Shown here: piece by piece, positions 26,914 to 34,445 of the stretch
Layout: each line of letters begins with the position of its first letter
Numbering within the stretch: the first letter of the stretch is position 1
Source: SAR116 cluster bacterium AG-325-F22
GTDB taxonomy: Bacteria > Pseudomonadota > Alphaproteobacteria > Puniceispirillales > Marisalimonadaceae
Direction of reading: 5' to 3'
DNA: 36,151 nucleotides
Assembly (NCBI GenBank): GCA_003282885.1
Contig: QBYJ01000014.1
Span: 1 to 36,151, forward strand
The notes under the pieces: model-generated
Seen by the model: only the letters and a program-made list of their open reading frames with translations
The model's database searches: none
Told to the model about the DNA's origin: nothing
Program-made: the position numbers and the translations under genes

Positions 26914-27040
26914 TTTATTTTTCTCTATTTTATAAAGCTAATTTTATTATAAAAGTATAAATACTCGAAAGCTCATTTAATTCTTAGAAGTAAAAGTCAA
27001 ATTTGTAAATTTTTAAAATTTTAATAAAACAAATCTATTT

Positions 27041-28546
27041 CTATACTTGCTTTTGTAAAAATTCCCTGGCAGAGGGACTTAATTCTTCATACCCGTCATC
27101 ATTAGAAATTTTATTAGCAGTACTTTTACCAAGCTCTACTCCCCACTGGTCAAAACTATTAATGTTCCATAAAAATCCAGATGCAATTGTAATATTTTCA
27201 TATAGCGAAATTAACATTCCAATGGAAAATGGATTATTTTCATCCCAACTTATAATTGTAGATGGCCGATTTCCTGGAAAGTTTTTATTTGCATTAGCTA
27301 AATCCACTGAGCCCATAGCTAACGCTTCTGCTTGAGCAACTGCATTTATAACTAAATGTTTATGATTACTAATAATATGACTAAATTTTGTGTCTTTTAT
27401 CGGCTTGCGAGGTATAAGTATATCAACAGGGGTGGTTTCCAAGCCTTGGTGTAAAAATTGAAAAAAACTATGCTGAGCATTAGTACCCACTTCTCCCCAA
27501 ATAATTGGACTTGCTGGCATTTGTAAAGGTTGACCTTCTACATCAACACTTTTCCCATTACTTTCCATTTCTAACTGTTGTGCCCAGGCGGGCAATTTAG
27601 AAAGACTGTCAGTATATGGAACTATACAGTGGTTATTTCGATTCAAAAAATTTCGATTCCATATTCTAAGTAAAGCTAAAATGACAGGTATATTGCTCTC
27701 AATTTCCTCATTAACAAAATGTTGATCCATTATTTGGGCGCCATTCAAAAATTTCTTGTAGTTTACTTCACCTAAACCACATAAAATCGACATTCCTACT
27801 GAAGACCATAATGAATATCTTCCTCCAATATTTTCAGAAATATTAAAAATATTAGATTTTTTAAATCCCCATTTCTTAGCCTTTTTTTCAGATGAAGTAA
27901 CAGCCACCATTGCATCATTCAAACTAACGTTACTCTCTGTGAGCCAATTATGTATAATTTTTGCATTTTCAAGAGTTTCAAGAGTTCCAAAGCTTTTAGA
28001 CGTTATTATAAATAAAGTAGTTTTAGGGTCACATTTCTCAAATACTTCAATTAGATTTATTGGGTCAATATTTGAGATGTAAAAAACCTTAGGTCCTTTA
28101 TAAAAACTTTTTAGTGCTTGATTAACCATTAATGGTCCTAAGTCAGATCCACCAATGCCAACATTTACAATACTTTTGAATGATTTTTTATTTAAAATTA
28201 TTTTTGTAAAATTAATAAGATTTTTCCATTCTCTTGTTTCAAAACGTTCTTTTTTTCTAAGATTGAAATGATCAACCGACCGGTTTTCGGAGCAATTTAT
28301 TTTTGCGCCTGACATCATTCTTTTAATTTTTGACTTAATATTTGCTTTCTTAGCAAGATTAATTAGATCATTTTTAATTTCTTTGTCTAGGTTCTGTCTT
28401 GTTATATCTACTTTAAGACTTTGAAATTCAAACTGAAATTCAGCAATTCTTTGTTGATCAAACATAAGATTACTTAGATTGTTATAATCCTTGAATTTTA
28501 GCTTATCATTAATGATTTTTGTAATCGGGTTTTGGGATAATTGCAT
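27041..28546 (-). CDS. pgi: Glucose-6-phosphate isomerase
   Basis: Interconverts glucose 6-phosphate and fructose 6-phosphate. The 501-residue protein has the first PGI signature (ENIGGRYSLWSSVG, with the arginine in GGRYS), the glycine-rich NVGIGGSDLGPLM loop, the EGQPLQMPASPIIWGEVGTNAQHSFFQFLHQG block that contains catalytic Glu and His, and the C-terminal signature FDQWGVELGK with Lys. It is divergent from the PCuAC gene across an 85-base gap that holds a promoter pointing the other way. The 127 bases downstream hold only AT-rich sequence. Confidence 0.97.
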   Translation of the reverse strand: MQLSQNPITKIINDKLKFKDYNNLSNLMFDQQRIAEFQFEFQSLKVDITRQNLDKEIKNDLINLAKKANIKSKIKRMMSGAKINCSENRSVDHFNLRKKERFETREWKNLINFTKIILNKKSFKSIVNVGIGGSDLGPLMVNQALKSFYKGPKVFYISNIDPINLIEVFEKCDPKTTLFIITSKSFGTLETLENAKIIHNWLTESNVSLNDAMVAVTSSEKKAKKWGFKKSNIFNISENIGGRYSLWSSVGMSILCGLGEVNYKKFLNGAQIMDQHFVNEEIESNIPVILALLRIWNRNFLNRNNHCIVPYTDSLSKLPAWAQQLEMESNGKSVDVEGQPLQMPASPIIWGEVGTNAQHSFFQFLHQGLETTPVDILIPRKPIKDTKFSHIISNHKHLVINAVAQAEALAMGSVDLANANKNFPGNRPSTIISWDENNPFSIGMLISLYENITIASGFLWNINSFDQWGVELGKSTANKISNDDGYEELSPSAREFLQKQV

Positions 28547-28572
28547 ACAACTGTTTTATTTTCTATGTAAGT

Positions 28573-28601
28573 TTGACACCAACGCATCATCGATTTATAG
28601 C
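28573..28601 (+). promoter_or_regulatory. Candidate sigma-70-type promoter of the PCuAC gene
   Basis: A perfect -35 TTGACA (28573-28578) lies 17 bases before TATAGC (28596-28601, four of six to TATAAT). The expected start of transcription would be near 28608, about 24 bases before the PCuAC ATG at 28632. This is the clearest promoter-like pair in the window. Confidence 0.5.
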
Positions 28602-28631
28602 ATAGTTTAAACTAGTTATGGATAAAAATCT

Positions 28632-29123
28632 ATGTCGCTATTTCATTATATTTATAAAATTTTATTTCTGGTTATTTTATTTACAATATCTTCAACTTGT
28701 TATTCAGAAACAATTAGTATTAAGGGCTTGGTCTTTTCTGATCTTAAGATTAATGAAGTATTTGCTAATCAAAAAATAACTTCAGGTTATCTGACAATTG
28801 AAAATACAAACAAAAAAGATGAACACTTAATTCATTTAGTATCGAATTTTTCAGAAAAAACCGAATTACACAATATGACCGTTGAAAATGACATCATGAA
28901 AATGAAACATTTGGATAAGGGTATAACTATAAAGGCTAATTCAAAATTAATTTTTAAACCGGGTAGTTTTCATATAATGTTCATTAAATTACTCAAGCCC
29001 CTTAAGGTTATGAATAAATATAAAGTTAGATTTACTTTTCAAAATGCTGGTACAATATTATTAGAAATGCCAGTTAAAGCAAAAATAAACATCATAAAAA
29101 AGAACAAACATAGCCATCATTAA
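28632..29123 (+). CDS. PCuAC-family periplasmic copper chaperone
   Basis: Small periplasmic copper carrier of the PCuAC/DUF461 family, 163 residues with a signal peptide (residues 1-25, ending SSTCYSE). The metal site is recognisable: His80 in ELHNMTVENDIMKM with Met91, and His114 and Met116 in PGSFHIMF, following the family's His/Met pattern (spacing between Met91 and His114 is one residue longer than I recall for the standard motif). It ends in a His/Lys-rich tail (KNKHSHH). Such chaperones supply Cu(I) to the CuA site of cytochrome oxidase, which fits the ctaG-cox3-surf1 genes at the window start. It is divergent from pgi. Confidence 0.93.
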   Translation: MSLFHYIYKILFLVILFTISSTCYSETISIKGLVFSDLKINEVFANQKITSGYLTIENTNKKDEHLIHLVSNFSEKTELHNMTVENDIMKMKHLDKGITIKANSKLIFKPGSFHIMFIKLLKPLKVMNKYKVRFTFQNAGTILLEMPVKAKINIIKKNKHSHH

Positions 29124-29290
29124 AAAAGTACTATCGTCTCCAAAAATTAAATTTCTATGAATGAATAATTATTAAGAAAAAATTTCTATATTTATTTGTT
29201 TTAAAAAAAAATAAGAAAAATCATCATAAAAATTATTGCTTACTAGAACAATTTTCCTTTTGCTTAAATTTTATATTTGAGGATACATCT

Positions 29291-30591
29291 ATGCAAAATT
29301 CAAAACATTCAGAAACAATTAGCTTGCACTCTGGTTGGAGGGCAGATGATACAACTGGTTCAGTGGCTGTTCCAATTCATCAAACTACTAATTATCTATT
29401 TAAAGATACTGACCAAGCAGCAAATTTATTTTCTTTATCTGAATTGGGTAATATTTACACAAGAATCATGAACCCTACAAATGATATTTTAGAAAAACGG
29501 ATTGCGGCTTTAGAGGGTGGTGTGGCAGCTTTGGCATTGTCATCGGGTCAAACCGCTTCTGCGTTCGCAATTCAAAATGTTGCAAAAGTAGGGGATAATG
29601 AAGTCAGTTCAACTGATTTATATGGAGGAACATGGAACTTATTTTCAAAAACCTTAAAAGATATGGGAATAGAAGTAAGATTTGTAGATCCGTCTAATCC
29701 AAGTGCCTTTGCAGATGCTACTGACAGTAAAACAGGTGCGTATTAACCAGAAACGTTACCTAATCCAAAGCTAAAAGTGTTTCCTATATCAGAAGTCAGT
29801 TCCATAGGAAAAAATTTGGTATACCTCTTATTGTTGATAATACTGCTGCTCCAATTATTTGTAAGCCTATTGACCACGGGGCAGCTATTGTTGTTTATTC
29901 TTTGACTAAATATATCTGTGGTCATGGTAATTCTGTAGGGGGAATAATTGTAGATGGTGGTAATTTTGATTGGGAAGGGGCAGGAAAAGAAAGGCAACCA
30001 TCATTAAATACTCCAGATCCTTCTTATGAAAGCGCTGTTTGGGTAGGAGCAGCAAAATCCCTAGGCCCTATAGCATACATCATTAAAGCCAGAGTTACAT
30101 TGTTAAGGGATCTTGGGGGAGCATTAAGTCCATTTAATGCTTTTTTAATTTTACAAGGGCTAGAAACAATTTCTTTTCGCATGAAAGCTCACTGTCAAAA
30201 TGCTTTCAATGTTTCACATTTTTTAAAAAATCATAATTTAGTAGATAATGTAATATATCCAGAATTAGAAACAGGAAATTTCAAATTATCCGCTAAAAAA
30301 TATTTAAGAGGAGGATTTGGCGGTTTGGTTGGCTTTGAACTTAAGGGAGGAATTGATGTAGGTAAAAAATTTATAGATAATTTAGAGTTGTTTTATCACA
30401 TTGCAAACATTGGTGATTCAAGAAGTCTTGCGATACATCCAGCCTCTACCACTCATAGTCAGTTATCTAAAGAAGAACAGTTTAAATCAGGCGTTTATGA
30501 TGCTTATGTTAGGTTGTCAATTGGTATCTAGCACATAGATGATATAATAAATGATTTAACAAACGCTCTCATTAAATCACAAGAGAGGTAA
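29291..30591 (+). pseudogene. metY: Pseudogene of O-acetylhomoserine sulfhydrylase-like enzyme (metY)
   Basis: Homologous along its whole length to alphaproteobacterial O-acetylhomoserine (thiol)-lyases of methionine synthesis: SLHSGWRADDTTGSVAVPIHQTTNYLF, IYTRIMNPTNDILEKR and GGVAALALSSGQ early; VYSLTKYICGHG (PLP lysine) in the middle; FYHIANIGDSRSLAIHPASTTHSQLS late. Three lesions are seen: a TAA stop at 29744-29746 where Tyr is expected (GAY*PETLPNPKL); a one-base deletion in the A run at 29809-29814, where A7 would restore GKKFGIPLIVDN; and a TAG at 30529-30531 where Glu is expected (SVGI-E-HIDDII), after which homology runs to TAA 30589-30591. The gene is therefore very likely inactive but recently so, as the rest is well conserved. 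GAGGA at 29279-29283 is its ribosome-binding site. Confidence 0.92.
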
Positions 30592-30659
30592 TGTAGTAAT
30601 TTTATAAATGTTGGATATTTTTTTTAAATATTGTAAATAACTTATTATGATTTTTATAT

Positions 30660-31679
30660 ATGATAGATAGTATTGTGGCATTTGACGAAAAATTTTCTGT
30701 CGCTCCAATGATGGAATGGACAGATAAACATTGTAGATATTTTTTTAGACTTATGTCTAATTGTTCAACTTTATATACCGAAATGATTTCTGCAGATGCT
30801 ATAATATTTGGGCCTCGTGATAAATTATTAAACTTTAACAAAGAAGAGTTACCTTGTGTTCTTCAATTAGGAGGTAATAATCCTAAAAAATTAGCCTTGG
30901 CTGCGCAGTATGGACAAGATTATGGCTACTCCAAAATTAACCTAAATATAGGTTGTCCATCTAATCGAGTGCAGAATGGTGCTTTTGGTGCATGCTTAAT
31001 GAAGAATCCTAAACTAGTTGCTGAATGCGTTAAAATTATAAAAAATAATTGTCAAATACCTATAACTATAAAATGTAGGATTGGTGTTGATGATATGCAC
31101 GAGGTGCAAGGACTAGATGAATTCATTGATGAAGTATCTGAAAATGGTATCGATTTGTTTGTGATCCATGCTAGAAAAGCACTTTTAAATGGTCTGAGTC
31201 CAAAACAAAATAGAGAGATACCTCCTTTAAATTATAATAGGGTTGGAATATTAAAAAAAAGAAGACCTGATTTAAAAATTGTTATTAATGGCGGTATTAA
31301 ATCTATAAAAGAAGGCCAAGATTTAGTAAATAAGTTTGCACTAGATGGGTTTATGATTGGTAGAGAAGTATATAAAAATCCATATATATTATCTTCTGTG
31401 GATAGAATTGTGTTTAATAGTGAAGAAAAGATCAAATCTAGATATAAAGTTGCCATGGAAATCGCAGATTACATAGATAAGTTTATGAAAAAAGAAGAAG
31501 GTCGTGTTCATGCGATTACTAGGCATATTTTAGGTTTGTATAACTCCCTTCCTGGTGCTAAAGAATGGAGACGAATATTAAGTGAGGATACCAGATTTTC
31601 AAAAAATGGAGACATTTTAAGGTTGGCTACAGATAATATAGAAGAATTTATACATAGTAAAAGTTTGATTTTAGCCTAG
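30660..31679 (+). CDS. dusA: tRNA-dihydrouridine synthase A
   Basis: FMN-dependent enzyme that reduces uridines in the D-loop of tRNA. The 339-residue protein starts FSVAPMMEWTDKHCRYFFR, the FMN-binding entry of the family, and has LQLGGNNPKKLALAA, NLNIGCPSNRVQNGAFGACLM with the catalytic cysteine region, and INGGIKSIKEG and GFMIGREVYKNPYIL for FMN phosphate binding. RHILGLYNSLPGAKEWRR, near the end, is specific to DusA. It starts 68 bases after the metY pseudogene. Its TAG stop lies within the ribosome-binding site of yciB, so the two genes are probably translated together. Confidence 0.96.
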   Translation: MIDSIVAFDEKFSVAPMMEWTDKHCRYFFRLMSNCSTLYTEMISADAIIFGPRDKLLNFNKEELPCVLQLGGNNPKKLALAAQYGQDYGYSKINLNIGCPSNRVQNGAFGACLMKNPKLVAECVKIIKNNCQIPITIKCRIGVDDMHEVQGLDEFIDEVSENGIDLFVIHARKALLNGLSPKQNREIPPLNYNRVGILKKRRPDLKIVINGGIKSIKEGQDLVNKFALDGFMIGREVYKNPYILSSVDRIVFNSEEKIKSRYKVAMEIADYIDKFMKKEEGRVHAITRHILGLYNSLPGAKEWRRILSEDTRFSKNGDILRLATDNIEEFIHSKSLILA

Positions 31680-31683
31680 GAGG
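31678..31683 (+). promoter_or_regulatory. Shine-Dalgarno site of yciB inside the dusA stop
   Basis: AGGAGG at 31678-31683 overlaps the dusA stop TAG (31677-31679). It is 6 bases ahead of TTG at 31690, a normal spacing, but touches TTG at 31684. This decides the yciB start in favour of 31690. Confidence 0.7.
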
Positions 31684-31689
31684 TTGCAG

Positions 31690-32247
31690 TTGGAGGAAGT
31701 AAATAAAAAAGAGGGATATAGGTCTATATTAGAAATGGGACCTTTATTGTTGTTTTTTGGAGTAAATTATTTTTATGGGATAATGGCAGGTACGGCAGTT
31801 TTAGTTGTAAGTACTCTGTTTTCTCTTATTCTGTCATGGTATTGGTTTAAAAATATACCAATGATGGCTGCAGCTGGATGTGTTGCAGTTGTTTTTTTTG
31901 GTGGATTAACAATTTTTTTTGATGATGAGTTTTTTATAAAGATAAAACCCACTATTGTGTCTATAATTATAGCCGGCATCCTTGCATCAGGAAAAATTTT
32001 AGGTAAAAATCCCTTGGCTGCTATTATGAAATCTGCAGTAAATTTAGATTTAGAAGGTTGGAACAAGCTGACTTGGTTATGGGTTGGCATGTTTATTATC
32101 ATGGCTATCGCTAATGAAATAGCTTGGCGTAATTTAACGACTGATCAATGGGTCTCTTTTAAAGCCTTTGGTATTCCAGTTTTGTCTCTTGGTTTCGGTT
32201 TACTATCATTACCAATAATGCAAAAACATCAGATTAAAAAAGATTAA
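31690..32247 (+). CDS. Intracellular septation protein A / inner membrane protein YciB
   Basis: Inner-membrane protein of the YciB/IspA family, linked in enterobacteria to envelope synthesis and cell division. The 185 residues form five to six hydrophobic helices, with the family pattern EMGPLLLFFGVNYFYGIMAGTA, LSWYWFKNIPMM and PTIVSIIIAGILASGKILGKNPLA, and NEIAWRNLTTDQWVSFKAFG near the end. The start is an unusual TTG at 31690, supported by the AGGAGG described at 31678-31683; no ATG is available without truncating the first helix. It follows dusA closely and converges on ccmI with a one-base gap. Confidence 0.9.
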   Translation: MEEVNKKEGYRSILEMGPLLLFFGVNYFYGIMAGTAVLVVSTLFSLILSWYWFKNIPMMAAAGCVAVVFFGGLTIFFDDEFFIKIKPTIVSIIIAGILASGKILGKNPLAAIMKSAVNLDLEGWNKLTWLWVGMFIIMAIANEIAWRNLTTDQWVSFKAFGIPVLSLGFGLLSLPIMQKHQIKKD

Positions 32248-32248
32248 C

Positions 32249-33466
32249 CTATTTTTTAATACTTTCTAGTTTTTTTGAAAGTTCAAGAGTCATTTGGGAC
32301 TTTGGCGGGAGTTGACTTAACAATATAGTCCAATTATCGATTGCTATTTTATTTTCACCTGTTTTAAAAGCCTTCAAACCTCTAAAAAATAAAGCATTTA
32401 TGTTATTAGGCTCGCTATCTAATATCTCATTAACAAGCCTGTCTATCTCGGGGGTGAAGTTTGGTTCTTTTTGAGGAGGTAGTAATTCTTTTAAAAGTGT
32501 TTTTTTAAGATTCAGATTTTGAGGGCTAATTTCTATTGTAGTGCGTAATGCATTTATAGCTTTATCCATATTATTAAGAACTTTATATGATTTGTATAAT
32601 TTAACCCAGCCATCTAAATCTTCTTTGTTTTTTGTCAAGCGAGATGAAAGCTGTTCGACCATTTGGTTAATCCTGATTTTTTGATCCTTCTCGTTTAAAT
32701 TTAAAATTTCACTAGTAATCGGAGAATTAATATTTAAACTTTTTTTAAGACTTTTGTTTAAAACTTTGTCAGAAATACCCAAATTTCTTGCAGCCGAACG
32801 AATATTAGTTTCAAGGTCTTTTTCCCAAGCATCATCGTTGGAAGTATTTCTATATAATTTTGTCCATATTTCAAATGCCTTTTTTTCATTTCCAATTTGT
32901 GATTGTAATAATCCATTTAAGAAATTTGCTCCAGGGTCCATTGGGTTTTCAGATAATGCTTCATTAATTAATATTTTTGCTTTTGATGTCACTTGACCAT
33001 TAGCCTTTCTTACAATTGCTTGAGCGAGTAAAGATTTTAATCTTGGTGAATTTTTAATAGATAAAATTCTAGTTAGTGTTGAAATTTCAACCTCAATCTT
33101 GTTAATTCGTGATGCGGTTGCGGCTAAGTCTAGAAGTATATTAATATTATTGGGACTTTCCTTAGACTTAGAAACCAATTCTTCAAATATCTTTAAATTT
33201 TGTTTTCTATTTTTGCCTTGAATGATATTTTCTTTTAAAAGTTTTTCCTTAGCCGTATAGAGTTTATTCATGTCTATAAAGGGGCTTCCTAACTCATAGT
33301 AGAGAATGGAACTAAGTAAAAAAAGAGATGTCCCTCCAATATAAAAAAAAGGTTTTTTTGATTTTGGCCTTAATCCAATCTTTAGAGTTAAATTTTCATT
33401 AGATAAACTTTTAAAAATATAAATTGTTAATAGAAGAGTTAAAGTAAAGATTATAATAAATAGCAT
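32249..33466 (-). CDS. ccmI: Cytochrome c maturation protein CcmI (CycH)
   Basis: Apocytochrome c chaperone that presents the haem-binding site to the CcmFH ligase. The 405-residue protein has two membrane helices near the amino terminus (about 1-18 and 38-58) and the typical loop between them; the rest is a set of TPR-like helical repeats (for example AISALRTTIEISPQN-type units around residue 310) ending in the C-terminal repeat INALFFRGLKAFKTGENKIAIDNWTILLSQLP. The sequence evolves quickly, so identification rests on architecture plus its place at the end of the ccmF-ccmG-ccmH-ccmI group. It starts 14 bases after ccmH and converges on yciB with one base between. Confidence 0.9.
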   Translation of the reverse strand: MLFIIIFTLTLLLTIYIFKSLSNENLTLKIGLRPKSKKPFFYIGGTSLFLLSSILYYELGSPFIDMNKLYTAKEKLLKENIIQGKNRKQNLKIFEELVSKSKESPNNINILLDLAATASRINKIEVEISTLTRILSIKNSPRLKSLLAQAIVRKANGQVTSKAKILINEALSENPMDPGANFLNGLLQSQIGNEKKAFEIWTKLYRNTSNDDAWEKDLETNIRSAARNLGISDKVLNKSLKKSLNINSPITSEILNLNEKDQKIRINQMVEQLSSRLTKNKEDLDGWVKLYKSYKVLNNMDKAINALRTTIEISPQNLNLKKTLLKELLPPQKEPNFTPEIDRLVNEILDSEPNNINALFFRGLKAFKTGENKIAIDNWTILLSQLPPKSQMTLELSKKLESIKK

Positions 33467-33480
33467 TGTGTAAGGCTCTT

Positions 33481-33876
33481 TTATTTATAATTAGATTTTA
33501 AAAATCTTATAACAAAAAACGAACCAAAAGCTAAAATTATAAAAGGTAAAAACCATAATAAAATTGTATTTGTTTTTAATGGTGGTTTTAACAAAATAGA
33601 ATCCCCATATCGGTCTCTCAAAAAATTATATATTTCTTCATCACTTATTCCGTCTTGTAATTTATCTTTTATTAAGACTTTTAAGTCTTTAGCTATTTCT
33701 GAATTAGAATCATCAATACTTTGATTTTGACAAACAAGGCATTTAATATTTTGAGAAATTTCCCTTGTCTTTTTTATGATAAAATTTTTATGGGGACTAT
33801 TTATGTCAGCTAATAAATTATTCTGAGATATTGATAAAACCAAACAAAACAGGAATATTTTTATATTTCTTAACAT
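33481..33876 (-). CDS. ccmH: Cytochrome c maturation protein CcmH (CycL)
   Basis: Thiol protein that handles the reduced CxxCH site of apocytochrome c and works with CcmF. The 131-residue form has a signal peptide (1-23), the redox CxxC (Cys46 and Cys49 in NIKCLVCQNQSIDDSN), the FLRDRYGDSILLKPPLK block that is nearly diagnostic of CcmH, and a single C-terminal membrane helix (about 107-125). It is the short alphaproteobacterial form without the TPR region, which is encoded separately as ccmI. It is preceded by ccmG with a 3-base gap. Confidence 0.96.
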   Translation of the reverse strand: MLRNIKIFLFCLVLSISQNNLLADINSPHKNFIIKKTREISQNIKCLVCQNQSIDDSNSEIAKDLKVLIKDKLQDGISDEEIYNFLRDRYGDSILLKPPLKTNTILLWFLPFIILAFGSFFVIRFLKSNYK

Positions 33877-33879
33877 TTT

Positions 33880-34440
33880 TTAATTTTCTTGTATTAAAGG
33901 TAAAACTTCAAACTTGAAACTTTCATATAATAATGGACCAGCGTGACGATAAATAATTTTACCTTTTTCATTAATTAAAAATGTTTCAGGTACTCCATAC
34001 ACTCCCCACTCAATTGCGACTTTGCCATACTCATCAAGCCCAAAATTTTTATAAGGGTTACCAAATTCTGTTAAAAATTTTTTTGTATCTATAAATTTAT
34101 CCTTATAAGCAACGCCAATCACAGGTATAATTTTACTTAATTCTTCCATAATTGGTACTTCTATTCTGCACGGAGCACACCAAGATGCAAAAAAGTTTAC
34201 AGCAAATATTTGATTTTCAAAATTTTTGAAATTTAAATTTTGTTTTTGATTTAATGATCCAAAATATTTAACTTCTGGGATTAATATTTCAGGAATATTT
34301 TTACCAATTAATTGTGATTTAATAGATTGTACTTTTTTGGGCTCATTTTTCAGCTGATATAGTACTAATGCCGAAATAAAAAATATTAATAAAAAGAATG
34401 TAAGTGGTAAAGTTTTTAAAATTGAGAAATTATTTTTCAT
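33880..34440 (-). CDS. ccmG: Cytochrome c maturation thioredoxin CcmG (DsbE)
   Basis: Membrane-anchored periplasmic thioredoxin that keeps apocytochrome c or CcmH reduced. The 186-residue protein has one amino-terminal helix (about 10-29) and a thioredoxin domain with the active site Cys88-Ala-Pro-Cys91 in NFFASWCAPCRIEVP and the CcmG-type insertion YGKVAIEWGVYGVPETFLIN with its cis-proline. It needs electrons from DsbD or CcdA; the DsbD/ScsB gene at 5416 is a good candidate for the donor. It follows ccmF by 5 bases. Confidence 0.95.
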   Translation of the reverse strand: MKNNFSILKTLPLTFFLLIFFISALVLYQLKNEPKKVQSIKSQLIGKNIPEILIPEVKYFGSLNQKQNLNFKNFENQIFAVNFFASWCAPCRIEVPIMEELSKIIPVIGVAYKDKFIDTKKFLTEFGNPYKNFGLDEYGKVAIEWGVYGVPETFLINEKGKIIYRHAGPLLYESFKFEVLPLIQEN

Positions 34441-34445
34441 ATCTT

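Noticed and set aside
26914-27040. Possible RNA gene in the 127-base gap after pgi
   Set aside because: Only AT-rich sequence with weak repeats; no tRNA arms, no convincing hairpin and no clear terminator.
29744-30531. Stop-codon readthrough or recoding to keep metY functional
   Set aside because: The two stops are different codons (TAA and TAG), there is also a one-base deletion, and the same codons end many intact genes here. Pseudogene decay is simpler.
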